From Paradesertivirga sp965650335 (GTDB lineage: Bacteria; Bacteroidota; Bacteroidia; Sphingobacteriales; Sphingobacteriaceae): DNA of 64,000 bases. Positions within the stretch are counted from its first letter, which is position 1. Every line of letters starts with the position of its first letter. Below are positions 15,929 to 24,332 of this stretch, piece after piece. The stretch spans positions 1 through 64,000 of the forward strand of contig CBFGOI010000001.1 in NCBI GenBank assembly GCA_965650335.1, written 5' to 3'. Made by a program: the position numbers and the translations under genes. The notes below the pieces were generated by a model. It worked only from the letters and a program-made list of their open reading frames with translations. It had not been told where the DNA came from and did not search any database.

Positions 15929-17023
15929 ATGGGAAAAACTGGAAATTGCATTCTTCTTACAGCTGGTATTGTTGCCGGATTATTTATTACATCTTGTAAT
16001 CATGATAAAAAATCAGCGGAAACGACCAGCAGTTCTGATTATAAGATAGTAAGTGATATTGTATTTAATGGAGACACGTCTACCGCTGACATGGTTTATA
16101 TTCCTGGTGGAACTTTTATGATGGGAGGAGATAATGAGCAGGCCAGTAAAGACGAATATCCTAAGCATACAGTAACAGTCAATGGTTTTTGGATGGATGA
16201 GCATGAGGTTACCAATGCACAGTTCGCTACTTTTATTGAAGCTACCGGTTACATAACCACTGCAGAGCAGAAGCCTGATTGGGAACAGTTAAAAAAGCAA
16301 TTGCCCCCGGGTACTCCAAAACCAGATGAAAGTCAGCTGGTAGCTGCATCCTTGGTATTTACTCCGCCTTCTGAACAAGTAGATCTGAATGACTATTCAC
16401 AATGGTGGAGCTGGGTTCCTGGAGCAAGCTGGAAACATCCGGAAGGACCAAAAAGCAATATCAAGGGCAAGGAAAATTATCCGGTGGTACATGTAAGCTG
16501 GGACGATGCTATGGCTTATTGTAAATGGGCAGGAAAACGTTTGCCAACAGAAGCCGAATGGGAATTCGCCGGCCGCGGTGGATTGAAAAATAACATTTAC
16601 CCCTGGGGGAATGAACATGTAAACTCAGGCAAGCCAAAAGCCAATTCGTGGGAGGGAAGTTTTCCGGATAATAATACTGCTGTTGATGGATTTAAAGGTC
16701 TGGCACCTGTAAAATCTTTTGCCGCAAACGGGTATAAACTTTATGATATGGCAGGGAATGTTTGGGAATGGTGCGCTGACTGGTACCGTAATGATTATTA
16801 CCAAAGTGTAAGTAAATTGGGTACGGTGGAAAACCCTCAAGGGCCAGTGGATAGTTATGATCCCGACGAACCTTATATTCCGAAAAAAGTTGCCAGAGGT
16901 GGCTCATTTATGTGTAGCGACAGTTATTGTTCCGGCTACAGAGTAGCCAGGAGAATGAAAACTTCTCATGATTCGGGCATGAGTAATATGGGATTCAGAT
17001 GTGTAAGAAGCTTAAAAAACTGA
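15929..17023 (+). CDS. Formylglycine-generating enzyme-like lipoprotein (SUMF1 family)
   Basis: A 364-residue lipoprotein counted from the ATG at 15929, with a type II signal peptide ending LFITSC (Cys23). The FGE-sulfatase domain shows MVYIPGGTFMMGGDNEQ, PVVHVSWDDAMAYCKWAGKRLPTEAEWEFA (residues about 180-210), AGNVWEWCADWY and RGGSFMCSDSYCSGYR. The two cysteines of the last motif (Cys329 and Cys334) match the active-site pair of true FGE, which oxidises a sulfatase cysteine to formylglycine. Many SUMF1-domain proteins lack this pair, so enzymatic activity is plausible. No sulfatase gene lies in the window. A tiny lipoprotein gene follows 5 bp downstream. Confidence 0.9.
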   Translation: MGKTGNCILLTAGIVAGLFITSCNHDKKSAETTSSSDYKIVSDIVFNGDTSTADMVYIPGGTFMMGGDNEQASKDEYPKHTVTVNGFWMDEHEVTNAQFATFIEATGYITTAEQKPDWEQLKKQLPPGTPKPDESQLVAASLVFTPPSEQVDLNDYSQWWSWVPGASWKHPEGPKSNIKGKENYPVVHVSWDDAMAYCKWAGKRLPTEAEWEFAGRGGLKNNIYPWGNEHVNSGKPKANSWEGSFPDNNTAVDGFKGLAPVKSFAANGYKLYDMAGNVWEWCADWYRNDYYQSVSKLGTVENPQGPVDSYDPDEPYIPKKVARGGSFMCSDSYCSGYRVARRMKTSHDSGMSNMGFRCVRSLKN

Positions 17024-17028
17024 AGTTT

Positions 17029-17211
17029 ATGAAAAATAACTTTTTAATTGTTTCCGTAATTCTTTTCTCGTTAACCGTTTGTTCTTGTACGGATCAGAAC
17101 AAAAAACAAGTTGTAGCTTCTAAAAGCGAAGCGAAAAGCATCACGATGCGAAAGAATATGCTGAAAAAACCTGCTAAATGTTGCGCATCCAATATCCCGG
17201 CTCGCTTCTAG
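17029..17211 (+). CDS. Small lipoprotein linked to the FGE-like gene
   Basis: A 60-residue product starting at the ATG at 17029, 5 bp after the FGE-like stop. The hydrophobic signal MKNNFLIVSVILFSLTVCSC ends in a lipobox-like site. The mature part is short, lysine-rich and basic, with a vicinal cysteine pair near its end (KCCASNIPARF). I recognise no family. The cysteine pair could bind copper or be a substrate or partner of the FGE-like enzyme, but this is speculation from the adjacency. Confidence 0.65.
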   Translation: MKNNFLIVSVILFSLTVCSCTDQNKKQVVASKSEAKSITMRKNMLKKPAKCCASNIPARF

Positions 17212-17284
17212 AAAAAACGGATATCATTGGTTCAACATACCTCGATGCACTCTTCTCCTTGATCTTTTAATAGCTTAAAAACCA

Positions 17285-17315
17285 AAACCCGCTCTACTAT
17301 TCGTAAACCGGGTTT
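17285..17315 (-). terminator. Possible terminator after the GH51 gene (minus strand)
   Basis: A 7-bp stem AAACCCG / CGGGTTT with a 17-nt loop. Read on the minus strand it is followed by TGGTTTTT. The loop is long and the T-tract imperfect, so it is a weak terminator, possibly serving both convergent genes. Confidence 0.35.
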
Positions 17316-17352
17316 GTTTCACATTCAAACGAATTATAGAAAGAGTATTTCT

Positions 17353-19956
17353 CTACTTTTCAGTTTTTAAACGAATTACAGTAAATGAATAGGGCGCCAA
17401 TTCAGCGTTGAACTTTTCCGACACGGTGAAGTTTGTTACCACTGGCTTTAAATTTTTGTCGTCCGGATTGCCCTGTAATACCGTTCTTATCGCTTTTGTA
17501 TTGGCAAGCTTGATGTCTTTTAGATCAATAGACGAATTAACGGTCACGGGTAAAAGGTTCACCAGCTTAACAATCACGTCTTTGCTCTTAGTATCCCGAA
17601 CTACAGAATAAGCAATTCGCTTTTTCACCGCATCCTGATCGTTTGAGAGGTTTACAGAAGCCGGAAGATATTCATTTCCTGCATTATTTCCGTATAGCTG
17701 CTGCACATAATAACTCACGCTCGGTTTTATGTCTGTATTGTTGAAATAGATAAGATCTGGATTCCATTGCGTGTGGCCTTCTTTTGCAAGTAGAGGAGCA
17801 TAAGAGGCCATGCTTACGACATCACCGTTCCTTTCTAAAGATGTAAGGTATAAGGCCTCAGACAAAGCTGTTTCATGATTGGTTACCCCCCGCGGAACGC
17901 TGGCGGCATACTCACCCAGATAAACTTTTGATTTGGAACGATCGTACTTATCGTAAAAATCCTGGTTGTGGATAAACCACCCCGGACTCTGATAATAGTG
18001 CTCGTCTACCATCGGAACCTTTAATTTTGTGGCAATTTCCCATCCCTCTTCATAATCGGTTCCCTCATAAAAAGGACCCACCGTTCCGATCACAGTGATT
18101 TCCGGGTATTTCTTTTTCACGGCATTAAAGATCATGGTAAAGCGCTCTTCAAAAATGTCGGTTATAAGATCTTCATTACCAATACCTACATATTTCAGAT
18201 TAAATGGTTTAGGATGACCCGCTTCCGCCCGTTTCTTGCCCCATTTCGTCTTCACATCACCATTGGCCCATTCTATCAAATCGAGAACATCTTGCACGTA
18301 TTCGTCCATGTCCTCCATTGGAATACCACCTTGCTGACCTGCACCGCCATCAGATGAATTCTGACAAGGGACGCCTGCAGCTAACACCGGTAGAGGTGCG
18401 GCACCAATGTCTTCGCAAAACTGAAAATATTCAAAATACCCCAATCCGGTGGATTGATGATATCCCCAAAGGTTACGCAAAGGTTTACGAGTCTCTAAAG
18501 GCCCGATTGAATTTTTCCAGCGGTAAATGTTCGCTAATCCATCTCCATGAGCCACGCAGCCGCCCGGAAACCGGACGAAACGCGGGTGAATGTCGGCTAC
18601 AGCCTGTGCCAAATCTGCCCGTAATCCATTGTTCCGGCCCTTAAAGGTTTTCTGCGGAAATAAAGAGATCATATCCAATGCCAGGCGACCGGCAGAAAGT
18701 GGCCGCAATTCCAGCGAAGCATCAGCAGCATCAGCCGTGGCGCTCAGAACAGTTTTAACACTTTTCCAGTCTCCTGAAGATACATCCACGGTGGACTGCG
18801 CCAATACTTCATCTTTCTTATTTACCAGGCGAACAAGTAATTTTCCTCCCTTTGCGCCTAAAGCTTTTGCGAACAGGGAGAAATTATATTTCTCTCCTTT
18901 TTTCAATGTTATTCCATCAAAACCGCTGTTTAGCAAAGATGCTCCGGGTACTTTGGTCTCAAGTACAGCGTAGTGTGCATTATTAATATGCACCGGAGAA
19001 ATGCTATCAATCAAAAAGCTTGTATTTTCTCCTTTCAGTGCCCAGGAATGCGTGCTGTTCCAGTTCTTGTCGCGGCCCCTTTTATCATTCAACGCATATT
19101 CAAAGTCCCTGTTCTGAACTAATTCGCCATACAAACCTCCATCAGCAGCGTAATTGATATCTTCAAAAAATATTCCCAGCAACACATCGCTGATAGGCTT
19201 AGCTTTTTCGGGCTCAATCGTGATACTTGCGTTTACCGGCTTCAAATCTTTAAAGCGATCAGCGTCTTGTTTGGTAGACTCGCTATGCAAAGTATTTTTA
19301 TATTGCTTCAGCTGGTAGGTTTTAATAAGTTTATCGACCAGGGACCATGCCACTTTATGCGCTTGGCCAGTTACATTGCCGCCTGGTAAGCTGATGCTTA
19401 TACTCGGGTTATTGTATTGCGCAGCAGGAATTTCAATGGCAGGAGTATAGGTTTTGAAATCCTTTGTAGAGACCCTGAAGTATTTATTGTTGCCATCAGC
19501 ATAGGTTATCAGGTAAGATGCTTGCTTGCTATCATACTGCAAGACTGGGCGAAAAAGATTAGATCCCTTGTTGACCGCAGGATAGCTTTGCCTGCTCCAA
19601 TCCACTAAATCAACTGAGGCTGTCTGAGCAAAAACATTATCCTTCTCATTCAAGCTCCAGATACAATACCAAACGCCATCGGGGCCGTGCAACAGGTAAG
19701 GAGTTAACATCCGCTTTTCAGCCCCCCAGGTTCCATAGTCGCTTTTCAGATAGCCAAATTCATTACCTATAGAATACCATTTCTCTTTATCCCGGCTCCA
19801 GGCAAAGTGCAAACCGTTCTTGTGATTATTTTTGCTAGTCCCGTAAGAAAACAGGTATACAGAATCAGGTTCATTAATTAATTTTTTAATCCCGGCAACA
19901 GCCGTCTGTATTATCATTAATGCCATCAGGCACATTACCAAAAATGCTCTTTTCAT
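17353..19956 (-). CDS. GH51 alpha-L-arabinofuranosidase with N-terminal GH43-like part
   Basis: An 867-residue secreted enzyme counted from the ATG at 19956 (signal MKRAFLVMCLMALMIIQTAVA). Residues about 25-215 look like part of a GH43-type beta-propeller (SYGTSKNNHKNGLHFAWSRD, AEKRMLTPYLLHGPDG). From about residue 240 a complete GH51 unit follows (LLGIFFEDINYAADGGLYGE), with a carbohydrate-binding jelly roll, the acid/base glutamate in GIGNEDL (Glu595) and the nucleophile in YLGEYAA (Glu682). The expected role is release of arabinofuranosyl residues from arabinan, arabinoxylan or arabinogalactan. It lies directly downstream of a second GH51 gene (about 44 bp) in the same operon. The N-terminal propeller is too short to be a whole GH43 enzyme and may be a binding module. 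Confidence 0.9.
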   Translation of the reverse strand: MKRAFLVMCLMALMIIQTAVAGIKKLINEPDSVYLFSYGTSKNNHKNGLHFAWSRDKEKWYSIGNEFGYLKSDYGTWGAEKRMLTPYLLHGPDGVWYCIWSLNEKDNVFAQTASVDLVDWSRQSYPAVNKGSNLFRPVLQYDSKQASYLITYADGNNKYFRVSTKDFKTYTPAIEIPAAQYNNPSISISLPGGNVTGQAHKVAWSLVDKLIKTYQLKQYKNTLHSESTKQDADRFKDLKPVNASITIEPEKAKPISDVLLGIFFEDINYAADGGLYGELVQNRDFEYALNDKRGRDKNWNSTHSWALKGENTSFLIDSISPVHINNAHYAVLETKVPGASLLNSGFDGITLKKGEKYNFSLFAKALGAKGGKLLVRLVNKKDEVLAQSTVDVSSGDWKSVKTVLSATADAADASLELRPLSAGRLALDMISLFPQKTFKGRNNGLRADLAQAVADIHPRFVRFPGGCVAHGDGLANIYRWKNSIGPLETRKPLRNLWGYHQSTGLGYFEYFQFCEDIGAAPLPVLAAGVPCQNSSDGGAGQQGGIPMEDMDEYVQDVLDLIEWANGDVKTKWGKKRAEAGHPKPFNLKYVGIGNEDLITDIFEERFTMIFNAVKKKYPEITVIGTVGPFYEGTDYEEGWEIATKLKVPMVDEHYYQSPGWFIHNQDFYDKYDRSKSKVYLGEYAASVPRGVTNHETALSEALYLTSLERNGDVVSMASYAPLLAKEGHTQWNPDLIYFNNTDIKPSVSYYVQQLYGNNAGNEYLPASVNLSNDQDAVKKRIAYSVVRDTKSKDVIVKLVNLLPVTVNSSIDLKDIKLANTKAIRTVLQGNPDDKNLKPVVTNFTVSEKFNAELAPYSFTVIRLKTEK

Positions 19957-20000
19957 TATAAATTCAAAATTATCTCTTTCCGGTTCCAACTAGTTGCGGG

Positions 20001-21983
20001 TTATTTATTGATATATGGTAAACTAATCACATTAACTGATTTAGGCCTTATTTCAACAGGAATCCTCGCCCCTGTCTTCTTTATCGCTGAAGAAACAGGA
20101 ATAATGAATTGCGGCTTATCAAGACTATTATATGCCAGAGGATCTGCAGAGGTTAAAACCTGTATAACTCCGCCCTTAATTGCAGAAGCGCCTTCCAAGT
20201 TTATATCGAAAATTTTAGCAAGATTGGAAGTGTTCACTATTTTCAAATTAAGTGTATTCGTTTTCCTGTCAATCGTTGCGCTTGAGTATACGCTATCCTT
20301 GCCGGCCAATATCTGCCCATTGCTTAAAACCGGAACAACATGGGTGCCTTTATTTGAAGAAAATAATTTTTGCACATAATAATTAGGAGTAGCAACGGCT
20401 TTTAAATTATCAAACCAAATAAGATCCGGACGCCACTGCCATGCTTCTACATGAGCCAGCAACGGGGCATAAGACGCCATATGAACCACATCAGCATTGC
20501 GTTCAAGTCCGGTCATAAATGAAGCTTCTGCCAGAGCGCTTACCCAGGTATTCCTTGATTCGGCATCTGTACCATCTTTGCTGTGTGCGGCATACTCTCC
20601 TGCAAACACTTTGGGTCCTTTACGGTCATAATTATCATATCTGCTGGCATTAGCAAAAAACCATTCGGGATTTTTATAATAATGTTCATCCACGAGGTCG
20701 GTTTTAAGCGTTTTAAGCTCTTTCCAGGCATAGTTAAAAAGTGCGCCGTCGGCTGATGGACCAGAACCAGATACCAGTTTAATTTCAGGATGTTTAGCCC
20801 TCAAAACTTTATCAAATTCTTTATAGCGTTCAATATACTGAACATCCCATTGCTCGTTTCCAACACCAAGATGTTTTAAATTAAACGATGCGGGATGTCC
20901 CATATCTGCACGCAGTTTGCCCCATTTGGTATTCACCGGGCCATTGGCAAACTCGATCAGGTCTAAGGCATCCTGAATATAAGGGTCGACATCTTCTGCA
21001 ACCTCCCCTGTATTGTACTGGCAAGCCATTCCGCAATTTAAAATTGGAAGAGGCGCTGCTTTCAGATCTTCTGCCAATTGGAAATATTCAAAGAAGCCCA
21101 GTCCATAAGACTGAAAATAATCGGGGGCATTACGTGGAGCCTTAAATTCAACATTCCAGCGATTCATTATCAATTTCCGCTCTTCAACCGGGCCAACGGT
21201 TGTTTTCCATTGATAACGATTTTCAAGATCTTTCCCTTCCACAATACAGCCTCCCGGGAACCGGATAAAGCCAGGTTTTAAATCTGCCAGCATCTGTACC
21301 AAATCTGCTCTCAATCCCCCTGGGCGATTTTTCCAGGTATCCTGGGGAAAAAGGGAAATCATATCACCATCAACAACACCCTTTCCTTCAAACAAAACCT
21401 GAAGTTTTGCTTTGGGCTCTGTCGCATCGGCCTTGAAAGACAAGGTATATTTTTTCCATCCCCCGTTATTGGTTAAAGCAATCGCTTCGCTCTCGCCTAT
21501 CTTTTCATTTTTTGAATTAAGCAGTTCTAAATGCAGTTTTATTGGCTCGGTGCTTCTGGCAAGGATTGAAAAATTATACCGTTTATCCTTTTGCACGCCG
21601 ATACCCCGGAAGCCTTCATTTTCTAATCCATAGCTCCCTTTTTCAGCATCGATAGTAAGTCGTGCAAACCGCGGATTTGCCAAATTTGATGCAGCATGAT
21701 TGTTAATCAAAATTTTCCCCGATCCGCCTTTCTTGATTTCTTTCCATCCCATTAAAGGAGAAGAAAACTCAAAGGATCTATTTTTAATCAGCTCTGCATA
21801 TAAACCACCGTCGGCAGAAAAGTTGATGTCTTCAAAGAAGATACCCCACATGGTTGGCTGTATCTCGGTAACTGGCTTATTTATTTGAACCACCAGATTT
21901 TGTGTATTTTGTGCTATCGCTGAAACTGTGAAACTAAGTCCAAGTAACAAGCTGGCAATAGATTTACGATATGTATTTTTCAT
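20001..21983 (-). CDS. GH51 alpha-L-arabinofuranosidase
   Basis: A 660-residue enzyme with a signal peptide (ends AIAQ). The GH51 domain spans nearly the whole protein: GIFFEDINFSADGGLYAELI, a jelly-roll domain, acid/base Glu377 in GVGNEQWD and nucleophile Glu463 in FAGEYAAHS. It removes non-reducing terminal alpha-L-arabinofuranosyl groups. It is a paralogue of the next gene downstream (same EDIN-ADGGLY and RPGGLRADLVQMLADLKPGFIRFPGG-like signatures) but lacks the N-terminal propeller, pointing to a local duplication with later divergence. A gap of 114 bp separates it from the upstream GH43 gene; the four genes from 26186 to 17353 are probably one transcript. Confidence 0.94.
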   Translation of the reverse strand: MKNTYRKSIASLLLGLSFTVSAIAQNTQNLVVQINKPVTEIQPTMWGIFFEDINFSADGGLYAELIKNRSFEFSSPLMGWKEIKKGGSGKILINNHAASNLANPRFARLTIDAEKGSYGLENEGFRGIGVQKDKRYNFSILARSTEPIKLHLELLNSKNEKIGESEAIALTNNGGWKKYTLSFKADATEPKAKLQVLFEGKGVVDGDMISLFPQDTWKNRPGGLRADLVQMLADLKPGFIRFPGGCIVEGKDLENRYQWKTTVGPVEERKLIMNRWNVEFKAPRNAPDYFQSYGLGFFEYFQLAEDLKAAPLPILNCGMACQYNTGEVAEDVDPYIQDALDLIEFANGPVNTKWGKLRADMGHPASFNLKHLGVGNEQWDVQYIERYKEFDKVLRAKHPEIKLVSGSGPSADGALFNYAWKELKTLKTDLVDEHYYKNPEWFFANASRYDNYDRKGPKVFAGEYAAHSKDGTDAESRNTWVSALAEASFMTGLERNADVVHMASYAPLLAHVEAWQWRPDLIWFDNLKAVATPNYYVQKLFSSNKGTHVVPVLSNGQILAGKDSVYSSATIDRKTNTLNLKIVNTSNLAKIFDINLEGASAIKGGVIQVLTSADPLAYNSLDKPQFIIPVSSAIKKTGARIPVEIRPKSVNVISLPYINK

Positions 21984-22097
21984 TTAATATATTTTAATAG
22001 TTATGAAGCTTGCACGAGCTTGTTCATTTCGGTTGTGAGAGGTAAGCTCCTGCAGGTTTCATCAATTTGCAATTAGATTCATTTTTAAAATAACAAT

Positions 22098-24317
22098 TTA
22101 CCTTTTTAGCTTGACAGGCTTAATGCCCTGATGGGTTGGCTTTACCTGTTTAATACTGCCATCTTTATTGAATTCCATTCTATCAATACAAACTTCGCGG
22201 TTATATCCGGCCGCGCTTCCCATGGTAATTCCCTTTGGATAATTGAAGCGATGATATACCAGGTACCATTCATCTTTACCTGGAATCTGGATGACAGAAT
22301 GATGGCCGGTTCCGTAAATGCCAGCATCTTTGTCTTTGACGATTACCAGATTATTTTCCGGAATAGTTATCTTCCCTAGCGGGGAATCTGAAGTGCCATA
22401 CCGCACTTTATAATTTTCACTGCGGGTGTCGTCTTCAGACCACATAAAATAATAAACACCCTTTCTATATACAACATAGGCTCCCTCGCGAAAGCTTTTA
22501 TCAGGTGTAATTATTTTAGTGGTGCCAGGCTTTATTGATACCATATCATCATTTAGTTCTGCACCGGCCATATATCCATTTCCCCAATACAGATAACTCT
22601 TACCGCTTTTAGGATCAGTAAAAACGTCGGGATCAATTTGCTGGCCACGGCTTATCCCCTCAGGTAGCTTATCGATCAATGGTTTTCCCAAATCAACAAA
22701 CGGCCCTGTAGGACTATCCGCTACTGCAACTCCAATTTTCTGTGCCGCGCAGAAATAATAAAAATATTTATACTGACCGCCGATCTTTTTTTCGATAATG
22801 CAGGGTGCCCAGGCGTTCTTTTTTGCCCAGCTTACATCTTTTGCAAGATCAAGAATCACGCCTTCATCTTTCCAGTTTACAAGATCAGGAGAGGAGAACG
22901 TTTTGAAATAGGTACCGCTCCAATTGTTAAAGCCGTCGCTGGTAGGATAAATATAAAACTTACCCGTTTTTTCAGAATACAAAATATCAGGGTCGGCATA
23001 GTAACCGTCTAAAACGGGATTATGGTATTCTTTGGTTATAAGTTGGTAATCTACTGGTTTCTGTCCATGAATTTCAACAGTATATTTAACCGGGCCAGAT
23101 GCAAAGTTCATGGCAGATGGAGGAGTGACTTTTATTCCTGGAAATACTAAGAACTCCGGTTTAAAAACTTTCAGATTGGTCCCTGGTTTAACAGGCAAAT
23201 AAAGCTTTTTTTCTGCGCTGTCTAATGAAATATTTATCGACTTCAATCCCTTCGCTTTAACAGATAATATGACCTCATCAGCCGGCATCCATTTGCTTAC
23301 TAATGCTTGTGCTTCTTTTGCGGTGATTGGCATAATAGTTCCATGGCGTGGATGGAAATTCATGCTTACCTCGTTATCAATCACTCTAAAGGTTTGAAGA
23401 TCTGTTGTTTTGGTAAACTGATACCTGCCATGCATATACACATCATACATCAGGATATAACCTTCACCATTGTTCAGCTTAAATACGCCAGCACCCTCTA
23501 CCGGATCTTTTGTTTGCTGAACATGTTCATCCCGTAAAACATAACCTTCGGTTAGCTTCTCAGAAACTGCAATTTTAATTCCCGGAGCCCCGCTTTCTCC
23601 CTTAAAAAACAAGTAATATTTTCCATCCTTTGAAATAATATCTCCATCTATACAGGCTGAGTTTGTGGGACTAAAAAAAAGCTGTTTGGGCGCTGTTTCC
23701 AGATCGGTAAAATCTGCGTTAGCATAAGCATAATAGATTTTGTCGGGATCTGTACCATGTTTCAGTGAAAAATAAACCATGTACTTTCCTGCCTGAGCAT
23801 CATAAATAGTTTGAGGAGCCCAAACACGTTTCAAGTTCTCCTGGCCCGGATATTTATTTTGGATATTGACCACGCTTGAGGTCCAGTTGATCAAATCGGA
23901 AGATTTCATAAGCACCATTGCCCGGTTTGAATCCCAACCCTTAGCTGCTACCATATCAGTAGCTACCATATAGAATGTTTTTCCATCGGCGCCACGCAAA
24001 ATATGAGGGTCTCTCACTCCGCCTGAGGAACTTATTTGGGCTGAATTTAAAATCGGTTTGTTATTGTTCAGTGCTCTGAAGTTATAACCATCATTACTAA
24101 TTGCAAAACGGATCGATTCTGCATCCTTTTCATTCCCCGTAAAGTAAGTAAACAAATAGGCGCTATAGTTTTCAGATGGAACTCCTTTGTCAGCTTTAAG
24201 ATCTTTTACGGCGACCTGCTGTCCCATTGTGGGTGTAAAAAGATTCAATGCAAAGCCTAAATAAAGCCATTTCCAGGCTTTGTTTTTTCTAATAATCCCT
24301 TTGGTGTTGAAATACAT
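22098..24317 (-). CDS. Tandem GH43-GH43 glycoside hydrolase
   Basis: A 739-residue secreted protein with two GH43 five-bladed propellers. The first (about 45-330) shows GVRDPHILRGADG, SACIDGDIISKDG and DPVEGAGVFKL. The second (about 435-735) shows YADPDILYSEKTG, QIDPDVFTDPKSG, FREGAYVVYRKG and GTGHHSVIQIPG. Each has the acidic residues of the family (base Asp, pKa-modulating Asp, acid Glu). A short beta-sandwich linker (PVKYTVEIHGQKPVDYQ) joins them. GH43 enzymes act mostly as arabinofuranosidases, endo-arabinanases or xylosidases; two modules in one chain could attack main chain and branches together. It starts 15 bp after the GH27 stop. Confidence 0.9.
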   Translation of the reverse strand: MYFNTKGIIRKNKAWKWLYLGFALNLFTPTMGQQVAVKDLKADKGVPSENYSAYLFTYFTGNEKDAESIRFAISNDGYNFRALNNNKPILNSAQISSSGGVRDPHILRGADGKTFYMVATDMVAAKGWDSNRAMVLMKSSDLINWTSSVVNIQNKYPGQENLKRVWAPQTIYDAQAGKYMVYFSLKHGTDPDKIYYAYANADFTDLETAPKQLFFSPTNSACIDGDIISKDGKYYLFFKGESGAPGIKIAVSEKLTEGYVLRDEHVQQTKDPVEGAGVFKLNNGEGYILMYDVYMHGRYQFTKTTDLQTFRVIDNEVSMNFHPRHGTIMPITAKEAQALVSKWMPADEVILSVKAKGLKSINISLDSAEKKLYLPVKPGTNLKVFKPEFLVFPGIKVTPPSAMNFASGPVKYTVEIHGQKPVDYQLITKEYHNPVLDGYYADPDILYSEKTGKFYIYPTSDGFNNWSGTYFKTFSSPDLVNWKDEGVILDLAKDVSWAKKNAWAPCIIEKKIGGQYKYFYYFCAAQKIGVAVADSPTGPFVDLGKPLIDKLPEGISRGQQIDPDVFTDPKSGKSYLYWGNGYMAGAELNDDMVSIKPGTTKIITPDKSFREGAYVVYRKGVYYFMWSEDDTRSENYKVRYGTSDSPLGKITIPENNLVIVKDKDAGIYGTGHHSVIQIPGKDEWYLVYHRFNYPKGITMGSAAGYNREVCIDRMEFNKDGSIKQVKPTHQGIKPVKLKR

Positions 24318-24332
24318 ATTGATTTAAATTAT

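Noticed and set aside
18318..18973. Two plus-strand open frames of 108 and 127 codons
   Set aside because: Antisense to the GH51 gene, whose catalytic motifs are intact; composition reflects the complementary strand.
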